NCBI GenBank assembly: GCA_900102115.1
Contig: FNAW01000004.1
Span: forward strand, 434,001 to 498,000
Source of the DNA: Blastococcus fimeti
GTDB lineage: Bacteria; Actinomycetota; Actinomycetes; Mycobacteriales; Geodermatophilaceae
DNA length: 64,000 nt
Direction of reading: 5' to 3'
Shown here: positions 9,296 to 17,801 of the stretch, piece by piece
How the letters are laid out: the number at the start of each line of letters is the position of its first letter
How positions within the stretch are numbered: position 1 is the first letter of the stretch
Made by a program: the position numbers and the translations under genes
Notes under the pieces: model-generated
Database searches by the model: none
What the model was told of the DNA's origin: nothing
Seen by the model: the letters and a program-made list of their open reading frames with translations, nothing else

Positions 9296-10285
9296 TCAGT
9301 TCTCGATGATCGGGCCGTAGACCTCCACGATCTCCGCGATGCGGTCCTGGAAGGCGTCGGTGCCGATGAACTCGTCGGGCACGTACTGCTCGCCGAGCTG
9401 CTCGACGGTCTCCGGGTTCCCCAGGCACGTGCTGACGGTGTCCTCGAGCGTGCTGACGACGTCGTCCGGCGTCTCGGCCGGGGCCGCCAGCCCGAAGACG
9501 GACACGCTGTTGGTCAGCTCCGGGAACCCGACCTCGGCCAGCGGCGGGGCGTCGATGTAGTCGACGGCCTCAGGGGTGCTGACCGCCAGCGGCACGAAGT
9601 CGCCGGCCTCGATCTGCGTCAGCACGTCCTGCGAGCTGTTGATGAAGACGGCGTCGACGTTGCCACCGAGCAGCGCGGTGGTCATCTCGGCGTTGCCGGT
9701 GAACGGCACCAGGGTCAGCTCGGTGTCGTACTCCTCCGCCATGCGCTGCAGCTCCATGGCCTGCGACGTCGTCGTCCCCGGGACGCCGACGTTCAGCGAG
9801 CCGGGGTTCTCCTCCGCCTCCGCGAAGAACGCCTCGGCGTCGGCGAACTCGGAGTCCGCACCCACGGCGAGCACCGAGGGGATCTCGGTGACCGCCGCGA
9901 TCGGGATGTAGTCCTCGTTGGTGTAGCCGACCTCGTCCTGCAGCGGGTTCGTGGCCGTGGCCGGCACCGCGATGATCGAGAGGGTGTACCCGTCCGGGTC
10001 CTCCGCCAGCATCGCCTGCATGCCGATGGAGCCCGACGCGCCCTCGCGGTTCTCCACGATGACCGTCTGGCCGAACTCCTCCTCCATGCAGCTGGCGATC
10101 GTGCGCGCGGCGAGGTCGGTGGGCCCGCCCGCCGCGTAGGGCACGTAGAGGTTGATGTCGTCGGTCGGGTAGTCGGCAGCCTCGCCGCCGCCGCCGGAGG
10201 AGCCGCCCTCGTCGTCCCCGCAGGCGGCGAGGACGAGCACGGACGCGGCGACGAGGGCGGGTGCGGTCCGTCGGATGGGGCGCAT
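9296..10285 (-). CDS. tctC: TctC/Bug-family extracytoplasmic receptor (copy 1), lipoprotein
   Basis: A 329-residue substrate-binding lipoprotein. The signal peptide ends in a lipobox (VLVLAACG, Cys about 23), followed by a Gly/Ser/Glu spacer. The mature part has the Bug family signature INLYVPYAAGGPTDLAAR, where the carboxylate-binding loop lies, plus VIVENREGASGSIGM and a GNVDAVFINSSQ segment. A GGAGG ribosome site supports the ATG. It is a tandem paralogue of the next gene, visibly about half identical over the full length; both precede tctB, so two receptors probably feed one TctAB permease. Confidence 0.93.
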   Translation of the reverse strand: MRPIRRTAPALVAASVLVLAACGDDEGGSSGGGGEAADYPTDDINLYVPYAAGGPTDLAARTIASCMEEEFGQTVIVENREGASGSIGMQAMLAEDPDGYTLSIIAVPATATNPLQDEVGYTNEDYIPIAAVTEIPSVLAVGADSEFADAEAFFAEAEENPGSLNVGVPGTTTSQAMELQRMAEEYDTELTLVPFTGNAEMTTALLGGNVDAVFINSSQDVLTQIEAGDFVPLAVSTPEAVDYIDAPPLAEVGFPELTNSVSVFGLAAPAETPDDVVSTLEDTVSTCLGNPETVEQLGEQYVPDEFIGTDAFQDRIAEIVEVYGPIIEN

Positions 10286-10322
10286 GGGGTGTCCTCCGGT
10301 GGGTGGGCTGGCGGAAGGGGGA

Positions 10323-11297
10323 TCAGCCGAGGATGGGTTCGTAGACCTGCTGGGTGCTCTCGAGGATCTGGGCGAGCTCGTCGGCGCCGGCGAACTCCTC
10401 CGGCACGTACTCCTCACCGATCCCCTCGCGGACCTCGTCCTGCTCGAGACAGGACTGCAGGGTGTCCTCGAGGGTCGTGACGACGTCGTCGGGCAGCCCG
10501 GCGGGGCCGGCGAGGCCGAAGGTGGAGCCCGACAGCGTGAGCCCGTCGAAGCCGAGCTCGGAGAAGGTCGGGACGTCGGGCAGCCACTCCAGCCGCTCCT
10601 CGGACGAGGCGATGAGCGGGACGAAGTCACCGGAGTCGATGTTCCCGGTGACGTCCTGCGAGGCGTTGATGAGGACGGCGTCGACGTTGCCGCCCAGCAG
10701 GGCGGCGGTCATCTCCGCATTGCCGTCGAACGGGACGACGGTGACCTCGACGTCGTGGTCGTCGGCGAGGCGCTGGAGCTCGATGCCCTGCGGGGTCGAG
10801 GCACCGGGCACCCCGACGTTCACGGTGCCGGGCGCGGCCTCGGCCGCCTCGACGAGGTCCTCCGCCGACGCGAACTCGGAGTCACCGCCGACGGCCAGCA
10901 CCGAGGGCACGTCGGCCATGACGCCGATGGGCGTGATGTCCTCGACCGTGTAGCCGACCTCGTTGGCCAGCGGGGTGAGCACCATCGTGCCGGCGGTGAC
11001 CAGCGACAGGGTGTGCCCGTCGGGTTCGGCCCCGACGAGCTGGGTGGTGGCCAGGGCGCCTGAGCCGCCGGGGAGGTTCTCCACGATCACGGTCGCGTCC
11101 AGCTCGGACTCGAGGCAGCTGCCGACCGTGCGGGTGGTCAGGTCGGTGGGGCCGCCGGCGGCGTAGGGCACCAGCAGCCGGATGTCGTCGCTCGGGAAGT
11201 CCGCCGAGCCGCCGCCGTCCGCGTCGTCCCCGCAGCCGGCGAGCACGCCGGCCGCCACGAGCAGCAGCACCGGAGCTCCCGTGGATGCATGCCGCAT
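10323..11297 (-). CDS. tctC: TctC/Bug-family extracytoplasmic receptor (copy 2), lipoprotein
   Basis: A 324-residue paralogue of the downstream receptor. It begins MRHASTGAPVLLLVAAGVLAGCG, with the lipobox Cys near residue 22, and has IRLLVPYAAGGPTDLTTRT, VIVENLPGGSGAL and GNVDAVLINASQ in the same places. A GGGGAGG sits ahead of the chosen ATG; the open frame extends further upstream but that part lacks a signal peptide. It is the first transporter gene after the MarR regulator, with about 140 bases between them, where the operon promoter and MarR operator may lie. Divergence between copies suggests different ligands. Confidence 0.92.
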   Translation of the reverse strand: MRHASTGAPVLLLVAAGVLAGCGDDADGGGSADFPSDDIRLLVPYAAGGPTDLTTRTVGSCLESELDATVIVENLPGGSGALATTQLVGAEPDGHTLSLVTAGTMVLTPLANEVGYTVEDITPIGVMADVPSVLAVGGDSEFASAEDLVEAAEAAPGTVNVGVPGASTPQGIELQRLADDHDVEVTVVPFDGNAEMTAALLGGNVDAVLINASQDVTGNIDSGDFVPLIASSEERLEWLPDVPTFSELGFDGLTLSGSTFGLAGPAGLPDDVVTTLEDTLQSCLEQDEVREGIGEEYVPEEFAGADELAQILESTQQVYEPILG

Positions 11298-11439
11298 GGC
11301 CCCCACCTCCCCTGGCCGTGCACCGCGCTGTGACCGGCCGCACACCATGCAAGCACAGGTCAGCGAGGCGGACAGGGTGGAGCAGCAACGAAGCGGCAAC
11401 GATCCGGACCGGTCCGTCGCCGGCTCGCGTGACGACGGA

Positions 11440-11940
11440 TCAGTGCCGGCCGTGGGCGGCGGAGGAGACCCGCGCCAGGGCGTCGGTGACGACGGCGGCG
11501 TCGTCCCCGAGCAGGGCGAGCAGGTGCGCGACCAGGTCGTCGTGCGTGCGCGCCGCCTCGGCGACGCGCTGCCGACCGGCCGGGGTGAGCGTCGCGTGCA
11601 GCACCCGGCGGTCGGCGTCCCGGCGCTCGCGCACGACCAGGCCGTCGGCGACCAGCCGGGCCACCGTGCTGGTCACCCCCGGCCGGGACAGCCCGAGGGC
11701 CTCGGCGACCTCGCCCATCGAGGCCCGCTCCCCGGGTGACTCGGCGATCCGGCGCAGCGCCTCGAAACCGGTCAGCGACAGGCCGTGCTGGCGGTGCAGC
11801 GCGGAGTCCACCCGCCGGGTGATCCGGTCGTGCACCTGCACGATCCGCAACCACGTCTCGGCCGGGCGCGGAGCGACTCCGGGGAGCGCGGCGGGGTCCC
11901 GGGGAGCCCCGCGCGCGGGCGCGTCCTCGGACAGGTGCAC
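11440..11940 (-). CDS. MarR-family transcriptional regulator
   Basis: A 166-residue winged-helix regulator starting at GTG (MHLSEDAP). The central part is typical MarR: HGLSLTGFEALRRIAESPGERASMGEVAEALGLSRPGVTSTVARLVADGLVVRERRDADRRVLHATLTPAGR, giving recognition helix and the DxRxxxxxLT wing with conserved Asp and Arg near residues 105-112. Helices at both ends would make the dimer interface. It is transcribed in the same direction as, and immediately before, the TctCCBA-CoA-transferase genes, so it probably represses or senses for that operon. The ligand is likely the transported acid or its CoA ester (inference). Confidence 0.88.
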   Translation of the reverse strand: MHLSEDAPARGAPRDPAALPGVAPRPAETWLRIVQVHDRITRRVDSALHRQHGLSLTGFEALRRIAESPGERASMGEVAEALGLSRPGVTSTVARLVADGLVVRERRDADRRVLHATLTPAGRQRVAEAARTHDDLVAHLLALLGDDAAVVTDALARVSSAAHGRH

Positions 11941-12001
11941 GCGGCCCTCGTCCCCCGCGGCGGGACCTCCGAAACCGCGTCCCTGGCGGGTCGCGCCCGG
12001 A

Positions 12002-13096
12002 TCAGCGGCGGCCGGGCCGCCGTCGGGTCATCGAGACCAGCCCCGCGCCGGTGGCCGTGAGCGCCCCGGCCGAGGCGAGCAGCGGCACCAGCGACCGCTC
12101 GTCGTCCTCCGGCGTGCCGGTCACGGCCGCGGCCACGTCGAGCGGGACGGCCGCGGCGGCGGTCGAGCTGGTGCCGACGACGTCGAGCGAGGCCTCGCCG
12201 GCCGCGGTCCAGGCGGGGATGAGCACCTCGGTGACGACCGCACCGTCGTCGTCCGCGATGGCCGAGCCGAGCACCTCGCCGCTGCCGTGCAGCGCGATCG
12301 TGACCCGCTCGCCGGGCAGGTAGCCGTCCACGCGGACCCGGATGGTGGTACCGGCGGCGACCGGAGCGGCGCTCGCCCGCGCCTCGGCCTGCGGCGCCGG
12401 CGGGCGGGAGGACGCCGGGGCGGGCGCGCTCTGTCCCTGGGCGGTCGGGGACGGCGGCGCGGTCGCGGGGGACGAGGGAGCGGTCCGGGGAGGAGTCGGC
12501 CACGGGGAGGACGAGGACGGCGTGCTCGACGGTTCGGCCGGGGACGTCGTCGCGGGGCTGGGCTCCGGCGTCGTCGTCGGGGCCGGCGACGGGCTCGACG
12601 GAGGCCTTGTCGCAGTCCTCGGCGGTGGGCCGGGTGAAGGTGTAGTCGGCGAGCTCGTCGACGAAGCCGGTTCCGGAGTCGTCCTGCGCCGTGTACTCGA
12701 GTCGTCCGTCGATCGTCTCCCCCGGCGCGACGTCGCCGGTGCGGAGGACGACGGTCTCGCCGGGCTCGAGCAGCGCCTCGTCCTCGCCCCCGGGGAGCCG
12801 CGTCGTGGCCAGCCGGACGGCGTAGGCGACCGTGCCGGCGACCACCTCGACGACCAGCCCGCCGGGCTGGCAGCTGGGGCCGTGGGTGACCCGGGCGTCG
12901 GGCAGGCTCGGGTCGTCGATGGCCGCGGCCGGCGTCGCCCCGACGATCCCCGCCACGGCGAGGCCCAGGACGAGACCGGCGAGCCGGACAGCGAGCCGCG
13001 GCGTCGCTGCGCGGCGAGCGCGGCGCTGGATGATGTCGATCGGCCTGCCCCCGGGATCGGCTCGTCGTTGGTCCGATGATGGCGGAGGTCACGCAT
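12002..13096 (-). pseudogene. Exported, C-terminally membrane-anchored protein, frame-disrupted
   Basis: Coding signal switches frame inside this locus. The frame ending at 12002 gives a plausible N-terminus (MRDLRHHRTNDEPI) and a convincing C-terminus: a Pro/Ser/Thr linker, a small beta-rich domain (RVRVDGYLPGERVTIALHGSG), one membrane span and RRRPGRR. Between about 13040 and 12590 the protein-like reading lies in another frame: a signal-peptide-like RLAGLVLGLAVAGIVGATPAAA and a domain with two Cys (SCQPGGLVVEVVAG to AEDCDK). No ATG, GTG or TTG starts the middle frame before the signal peptide. Two opposite one-base shifts, one possibly in the five-G run near 13050 and one near 12600, would restore a single protein. 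It may be a true pseudogene or sequence error. Function unknown. Confidence 0.6.
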
Positions 13097-13629
13097 CGTC
13101 GCCAGTGCGTCACCGGATCGGCGCGGCCCCCTCCGGCGTGTCCGCCGGTGTGTCGGCGATCGGGCCTCCGGCGGGGCACGCGCGTTGCGTTCCGGTGCGG
13201 AACCAGAGGGGCCCGGAGCCGCTCCCCGCACGGCGGCTCCCGAGGTGACCAGCGAGGACACGCCCGGCCGGACGAACTCGTCCGGAAGGCTTGACGGGTC
13301 CGTGTGGTCTGGCTCACAGTTGGCCTCGGGCGGGGGTAGCCGGCAACGAGTGGCCACCCATCGCTGGGTGGACCGACCAACGCGGCCAGACCGTCAGGAC
13401 CGGCCCCCCGCCCCTTTCTCTCCCGCAGGCGGTTCGACCGCTGCGGTGACCCCTGGGGCGCCTGGGATCTCGCGGACGACACTCGCCCGATCTGATGACA
13501 GGCAGTAGTTATCCGATCACAAGGCCGTAAGGTCGACGCCGAGGACTCTTCGACGCCGACTGCCTAGTCGCCGTCGTCCTCGAGCACGGCAACTCCGGCG
13601 TCCTCGTGCCGGGAGACGGGAGCGCCGAC
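13097..13629. other. Gene-free stretch upstream of the ice-binding-like gene
   Basis: About 530 bases without a convincing gene, between two divergently transcribed loci. It is slightly less GC-rich than its surroundings near 13490-13530. A perfect 7-base inverted repeat with a 4-base loop (CCACCCA at 13354-13360 and TGGGTGG at 13365-13371) is the only clear structure, and it has no T-run. A long 5' leader for the plus-strand gene is possible; I could not match it to any riboswitch class. Confidence 0.4.
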
Positions 13630-14616
13630 GTGACGTCGGTCCTCGACCACACTGCGCCCACCGCTTCCACCCGGCGACGCCTCGGCGCCGCCACGGCGGC
13701 CCTCGCCCTGCTGACGACGGGGGGCCTCCTGCTCGACCAGTCGGGCAACGCCCGGGCCGCCACAGCGATCGGCTGGGGAGCCGCCGACAGCTTCGCCGTG
13801 CTCGGGGGCGCAGCCATCGACAACACCGGCACCTCCGTGGTCACCGGCGACATCGGTTCCACCACGATCACCGGCGACGACGACCTCACCGCCGACGACA
13901 TCCTCCTGACGGGTGCGAAGAACCCCGCGTCGACCGCGCAAGCCCAGCTCGACGCGGGCAATGCGTACACCGTCGCGGCGGGACAGGGCCCCGCCCAGAC
14001 CATCCCGGTCGAGCTCGCCCCCGCAGCCGCGCTGCCCCCGGTGACGCCCGGCGTCTACTCGTCGCCGACGTTCGAGATCACGAACACGATGACCCTCGAC
14101 GCCCAGGGCGACCCCGACGCGGTGTTCGTCTTCAAGGCAGCGAGCACGCTGGTCACCGGCTCCAGCAGCAAGGTCCTGCTGACCGGCGGCGCACAGGCGT
14201 GCAACGTGTACTGGCAGGTGGGCAGCTCGGCGACGCTCGGCACCAACTCCACCTTCGTCGGGAACATCCTCGCCTACGCGTCCGTCACGCTCACGACCGG
14301 CGCCGACGTCGTCGGCCGGCTCTACGCCAGCACCGGCACGGTCACCCTCGACAGCAACACGGTCACGCGGCCGGGCTGCAGCACACCGGTCACGAGCACG
14401 CCCACCCCGCCCAGCACGCCCAGCACGCCCGCGACGCCCACGGCCCCCTCGCCCGACGGCACCCCGGGCACCACGACCCCCGGGGCGTCGGGCACCAGCC
14501 CGGCTCCGTCCGGCCGCAACGGCTCCCCCGCCCGCCCGGGCCCCCAGGTCTCCCGCGTCCCGGTCGGCTCGGTGGATGCCGGCGACGGCAGCAGCGTGCG
14601 CGGCACCTGCGAGTGA
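13630..14616 (+). CDS. Secreted ice-binding-like (DUF3494) surface protein
   Basis: About 328 residues. The GTG at 13630 is preferred over 13606 because GGGAG lies 7 bases ahead and the protein then starts just before a signal peptide (RRRLGAATAALALLTTGGLLLDQ...ARAAT). The mature region is a DUF3494 beta-helix: SFAVLGGAAIDNTGTSVVTGDIG, TPGVYSSPTFEITNTMTLDAQGDPDAVFVFK and a late GNILAYASVTLTTGADVVGRLYA repeat. Many members bind ice; others are adhesins or of unknown role. A Pro/Thr/Ser stalk follows, ending in VPVGSVDAGDGSSVRGTCE instead of LPXTG plus a membrane helix. Its stop overlaps the start of a sortase, so the tail may be a processing signal. Confidence 0.85.
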   Translation: MTSVLDHTAPTASTRRRLGAATAALALLTTGGLLLDQSGNARAATAIGWGAADSFAVLGGAAIDNTGTSVVTGDIGSTTITGDDDLTADDILLTGAKNPASTAQAQLDAGNAYTVAAGQGPAQTIPVELAPAAALPPVTPGVYSSPTFEITNTMTLDAQGDPDAVFVFKAASTLVTGSSSKVLLTGGAQACNVYWQVGSSATLGTNSTFVGNILAYASVTLTTGADVVGRLYASTGTVTLDSNTVTRPGCSTPVTSTPTPPSTPSTPATPTAPSPDGTPGTTTPGASGTSPAPSGRNGSPARPGPQVSRVPVGSVDAGDGSSVRGTCE

Positions 14617-15215
14617 CCTTCCCCGGCTCGGCCCGGGCCCGCGGCGCGCTCGCCGGCGCGCTGCTCGCCGTCCTCGTGACGGGGTGCGGCACCGGGAGCA
14701 CGGAGGCCGAGGCGGCTCCCACTGCTCCGACGTCGTCGTCCCCGGCCGCTCCGGTCGCGGGCGCGACGACGGCGGCGCCCGTGCGGCTGCTCGTCCCGGA
14801 CATCGGCGTCGACACCGATCTGATGGAGCTCGGCCTGCAGACGGACGGCTCGCTGGAGGTGCCGCCCACCGGCTTCCCCGCGGGCTGGTTCACCGGCGCC
14901 CCGATGCCCGGTGCGATCGGCCCCGCCGTGATGGCCGGGCACGTGGACTGGGCGGGCGAGCCCGGGGTCTTCTACGACCTGCGCGAACTGGAGCCTGCGG
15001 ACCTGATCACGGTCGCGCGGGCGGACGGCAGCGCCGTCGTCTTCGCCGTCACCTCGGTCGAGCAGTTCGCCAAGGACGACTTCCCGACCGACGCCGTCTA
15101 CGGCGACCTGGACCACCCGGGGCTGCGGCTGATCACCTGCGGCGGGTCCTTCGACCCGGCGGAGCGCAGCTACTCCGACAACATCGTCGTCTTCGCCGAT
15201 CTCGTTCCTGCCTGA
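14613..15215 (+). CDS. Class F-type sortase
   Basis: A 200-residue cysteine transpeptidase with a lipoprotein-like N-terminus (LAGALLAVLVTGCGTGS) and an Ala/Thr/Pro stalk. The sortase beta-barrel carries all three catalytic residues: His in MAGHVDWAG near residue 110, Cys in LRLITCGGSF near 173, and Arg in AERSYSDNIVVFA near 183. The size and these motifs fit the class F group of Actinobacteria. The GTG start overlaps the stop of the DUF3494 gene (GTGA), so enzyme and probable substrate are co-translated. If the N-terminal Cys is lipidated the sortase is outside and lipid-anchored rather than TM-anchored. Confidence 0.9.
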   Translation: MTFPGSARARGALAGALLAVLVTGCGTGSTEAEAAPTAPTSSSPAAPVAGATTAAPVRLLVPDIGVDTDLMELGLQTDGSLEVPPTGFPAGWFTGAPMPGAIGPAVMAGHVDWAGEPGVFYDLRELEPADLITVARADGSAVVFAVTSVEQFAKDDFPTDAVYGDLDHPGLRLITCGGSFDPAERSYSDNIVVFADLVPA

Positions 15216-15311
15216 CCCCGGCGCCGCTGGCCGGCGGACGCGAACCCGTTGACCGCCCTCCCGCACCGGCGGACCCTGCCTCCCAGGTGACTGCGGTCGA
15301 GCGGGGGCGCC

Positions 15312-16115
15312 ATGGGACACGGCATGCACCGGACACTGCGGGTGGTCGTGCTCCTGCTCGTCGCCCTGCTCTGCAGCGCCGCCGGCTGCTTCCGGAGCGC
15401 CCCGTCGGGCGGTGCCGGCCTGATCGACGACCTGGGCCGCGCAGCGAGCCAGGCGGACGAGCTCGCGGAGCTGGGCGTCGTCGTCGGTGACGACGTCGCC
15501 GTCCCCGCCACCCGGACCCGGCTGGGCGGGCTGCTCGACGACGTGCCCGACGACCCGTCAGCCGAGCTGGCGGCCGCCGCCCAGCGGGCTCGTCAGGCGC
15601 AGGCGGCCCTGGACGCGGCCGAGGATGCTCTCGCGCAGGCCGAGCTCGCCGCGAGGGAGCTCGCCGACTCCGGGGACGCCGCCGCGACCGCGGCGGTCGA
15701 GGAGATCACCGGTCCCCCGCTGGAACGGGTCCGGCTCCGGGACCAGCTGGCCGCCCGCGGCAAGGAGATCGTCCACGAGATCGCCTGCGAGACCGCGTGG
15801 GACGAGCTGAAGCCGGCCGAGCAGGAGCAGATCGACTCCGCCCTCCAGGAGGGGTCGGTGCTGCTCACGTACGTGAACTCCCTGCAGGCGAACACCGAGA
15901 GCGCCGTCGACGACGCCGTCTACCGCGACATCGCGGCGCACTGGGGTGAGCGAGTAGCGGGCCTCGTCGACTGGTTCCAGTACGGCAAGGGCATCCTCGA
16001 GAAGGCAACCGACCTGGTCGGGGACGACCTGGACGAGCCGATCGTCGGGCTCGACGTCACGATGAGCCGCGCCTGGCTCTACTGGGCCAGGCTGTGCCTG
16101 GCGCCGCCGCGCTGA
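15312..16115 (+). CDS. Putative lipoprotein with coiled-coil region
   Basis: Up to 267 residues; the start could also be the ATG at 15324. The N-terminus is a lipoprotein signal (LRVVVLLLVALLCSAAGCF). Residues about 85-135 are Ala/Glu/Gln-rich (AAAAQRARQAQAALDAAEDALAQAELAAREL) and should form a coiled coil. The remainder has two Cys (IACETAW and ARLCLAP) and conserved-looking Trp/Tyr positions but no domain I recognise. It lies about 100 bases after the sortase on the same strand and ends just before a strong hairpin, so it may be the last gene of that unit. Function unknown. Confidence 0.75.
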   Translation: MGHGMHRTLRVVVLLLVALLCSAAGCFRSAPSGGAGLIDDLGRAASQADELAELGVVVGDDVAVPATRTRLGGLLDDVPDDPSAELAAAAQRARQAQAALDAAEDALAQAELAARELADSGDAAATAAVEEITGPPLERVRLRDQLAARGKEIVHEIACETAWDELKPAEQEQIDSALQEGSVLLTYVNSLQANTESAVDDAVYRDIAAHWGERVAGLVDWFQYGKGILEKATDLVGDDLDEPIVGLDVTMSRAWLYWARLCLAPPR

Positions 16116-16134
16116 CTCCTGGGCCCGGACACGA

Positions 16135-16172
16135 ATCTGCCGCGCGGCCCCCGTCGGGGCAGCGCGGCAGAT
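16135..16172. terminator. Bidirectional hairpin terminator
   Basis: A near-perfect hairpin: ATCTGCCGCGC and GCGCGGCAGAT at the ends, inner GCCCC/GGGGC, CGTC loop and one mismatch. It lies between the lipoprotein gene ending at 16115 on the plus strand and the tRNA-Arg 3' end at 16191 on the minus strand, so it can stop transcription from both sides. There is no U-run, which is usual in high-GC Actinobacteria. Confidence 0.75.
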
Positions 16173-16190
16173 CGGTGTCTCAACCAGACG

Positions 16191-16263
16191 TGCACCCGAA
16201 GGGATTCGAACCCCTAACCTTCTGATCCGTAGTCAGATGCTCTATCCGTTGAGCTACGGGTGC
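16191..16263 (-). tRNA. tRNA-Arg (ACG anticodon)
   Basis: A 73-base cloverleaf on the minus strand. Acceptor GCACCCG pairs with CGGGTGC, discriminator A; D arm TAGCTCAACGGATAGAGCA; anticodon stem TCTGA/TCAGA around loop CTACGGA, giving anticodon ACG (read as ICG) for CGN arginine codons; T arm GGTTCGAATCC. No CCA is encoded. Confidence 0.96.
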
Positions 16264-16283
16264 CTGTGTTCAGTTGTGGTGCG

Positions 16284-16372
16284 CGGAGGCTCCGGGATTT
16301 GAACCCGGGATGGGGATTAACCCAAACCGCATTAGCAGTGCGGCGCCATAGACCGGACTAGGCGAAGCCTCC
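16284..16372 (-). tRNA. tRNA-Ser (GCT anticodon)
   Basis: An 89-base class II tRNA on the minus strand. Acceptor GGAGGCT pairs with AGCCTCC, discriminator G; anticodon stem CCGCA/TGCGG around CTGCTAA gives GCT for AGC/AGU serine codons; a long variable arm (GGTTTGGGTTAATCCCC) follows, as expected for tRNA-Ser; T loop GGTTCAAATCC. Twenty bases separate it from the tRNA-Arg 5' end, so both are likely cotranscribed on the minus strand. Confidence 0.96.
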
Positions 16373-16479
16373 CGGGGTCCGAGTTTCCTCGTAACCGCCG
16401 ACGGAGAGACTACCAGCGCCCCGGACCGCGGTCGCAGCCCGGGTGGCGGGCCGGCCCTCTGCCCAGACGCGCCCCCGCA

Positions 16480-16538
16480 CCGAGTGCGACGAACTCGTGG
16501 TGATCAGCGGCTGATGGCCACGAGTCCGTCGCACTCGG
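16480..16538. repeat. Long imperfect palindrome
   Basis: Two 21-base arms (16480-16500 and 16518-16538) beginning CCGAGTGCGACG match as an inverted repeat with one mismatch. The spacer contains a further ATCAGC/GCTGAT inversion, so the whole 59 bases can fold into one long hairpin. It lies just after the MFS gene and before tRNA-Ser on the same strand. It may end MFS transcription, or be one copy of a dispersed palindromic repeat. Confidence 0.7.
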
Positions 16539-16552
16539 CTCACGGGGACGGG

Positions 16553-17764
16553 TCAGGCGGCGACGGGCTCGCGGACGGCGTCGCCCGCGAGCACCGAGGG
16601 ACGGCGGCCGGGCACCAGCGTGATGGCGACGGCGGTGGCCGCGCCCACGGCGGCCAGCGCCAGGCTGCCGCTGACCCCGAACCGGCCCTCGATCAGCGCG
16701 CCACCGACGGCCGCACCGATGGCCGAGGCGCCGACGGTGATCGTGGAGAGCCAGGTGAAGGCCTCGGTGGTCGCGTGCGTCGGCGCCATCGAGCCGACCA
16801 GCGTGTTCTGCACGGTCAGGGTGGGGGCGATCGCCGTCCCGCCCAGGAAGAGCAGCACGCCCAGCGCCCAGGGGCTGGAGACCCAGGCCAGCGGCGCGAG
16901 ACCGATCGTCACGCCGAGCAGGAGCAGCCGGTACTGCCGCGGCAGCGACATGCTCAGCACCCGGGCGCCGAACCAGAGGCCGCCGATGGTCGAGCCGAGC
17001 GCCCACAGCGCCAGGAGCAGGCCGGACATGCCGGGCCGGCCCATCTGGTCCGCGAACGCCGGGACCGCCACCTCGAGCGCGCCGAACCCGAGCATCAGGG
17101 CCGCGCCGCTGATCAGCAGCCGCGGCATGCCCGGCGTCCGCACGGTCGAGAACATCCCCGTGCTGGCGCCCGGCGAGGGGACGTAGGCGCGGGTGGCCGC
17201 CGAGGTGGCGATACCCAGGGAACCGGCGACGGCGAGCACCCCCGCGACGCCGATGGCCAGGGCCGGCGAGGTGAGCACCGCGAGGGCGGCGACCAGCGAG
17301 GGGCCGACGACGAAGACCAGCTCGGTGGCGGTCGCGTCCAGCGCGTAGGCGGTCGGGCGCACCCGCGGATCGACCCGTGACCAGAGCGCGCGCACGGTGC
17401 CCGACACCAGCGGGGTGGTGGCGCCGGCTCCGGCGGAGGCGGCGATGACGGCCGCATCGGGTGCGCCGCCCAGGACGACGACGATCAGCAGCGCCAGGAG
17501 CAGCGGATAGGCGGCGGCCTGCGCGAGGAGCACGGGGCGGGGGCCGCGGCGGTCGGCGAGCCGGCCGAGGATCGGGGCCATGACCGCCGAGGCGACGCCC
17601 AGCGTGGCGGCCGCGAGCCCGGCGACGGCGTAGGAGCCGGTCTGCTGCTGCACCATGAGCAGCAGCGCCAGCGGCACCATCGCCGAGGGGAGCCGGCCGG
17701 CGAAGCCGGCGAGCAGCAGCACGGGGGCCGAGGGCAGCCGCCAGACAGGGAGGTACGCACGCAC
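16553..17764 (-). CDS. MFS transporter
   Basis: A 403-residue inner-membrane protein with about 12 hydrophobic spans in two halves. The loop after the second span reads GRLADRRGPRPVLL, the conserved MFS GxLaDRxGRR motif, and there is no large soluble domain. The architecture resembles small drug/metabolite exporters of Actinobacteria. Substrate unknown. The start is GTG (MRAYLPVW). The gene is divergent from a CGNR-type protein, with a 104-base shared upstream region that holds a 13-base inverted repeat, suggesting that partner regulates it. A long palindrome follows the stop. Confidence 0.85.
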   Translation of the reverse strand: MRAYLPVWRLPSAPVLLLAGFAGRLPSAMVPLALLLMVQQQTGSYAVAGLAAATLGVASAVMAPILGRLADRRGPRPVLLAQAAAYPLLLALLIVVVLGGAPDAAVIAASAGAGATTPLVSGTVRALWSRVDPRVRPTAYALDATATELVFVVGPSLVAALAVLTSPALAIGVAGVLAVAGSLGIATSAATRAYVPSPGASTGMFSTVRTPGMPRLLISGAALMLGFGALEVAVPAFADQMGRPGMSGLLLALWALGSTIGGLWFGARVLSMSLPRQYRLLLLGVTIGLAPLAWVSSPWALGVLLFLGGTAIAPTLTVQNTLVGSMAPTHATTEAFTWLSTITVGASAIGAAVGGALIEGRFGVSGSLALAAVGAATAVAITLVPGRRPSVLAGDAVREPVAA

Positions 17765-17801
17765 GGGAGAGCTCGTTTCACACTTGCGGGAAGAAGGAAT
17801 C

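Noticed and set aside
13320..13560. Possible riboswitch ahead of the ice-binding-like gene
   Set aside because: Only one short hairpin was found and no conserved core of c-di-GMP, c-di-AMP or other classes could be matched.
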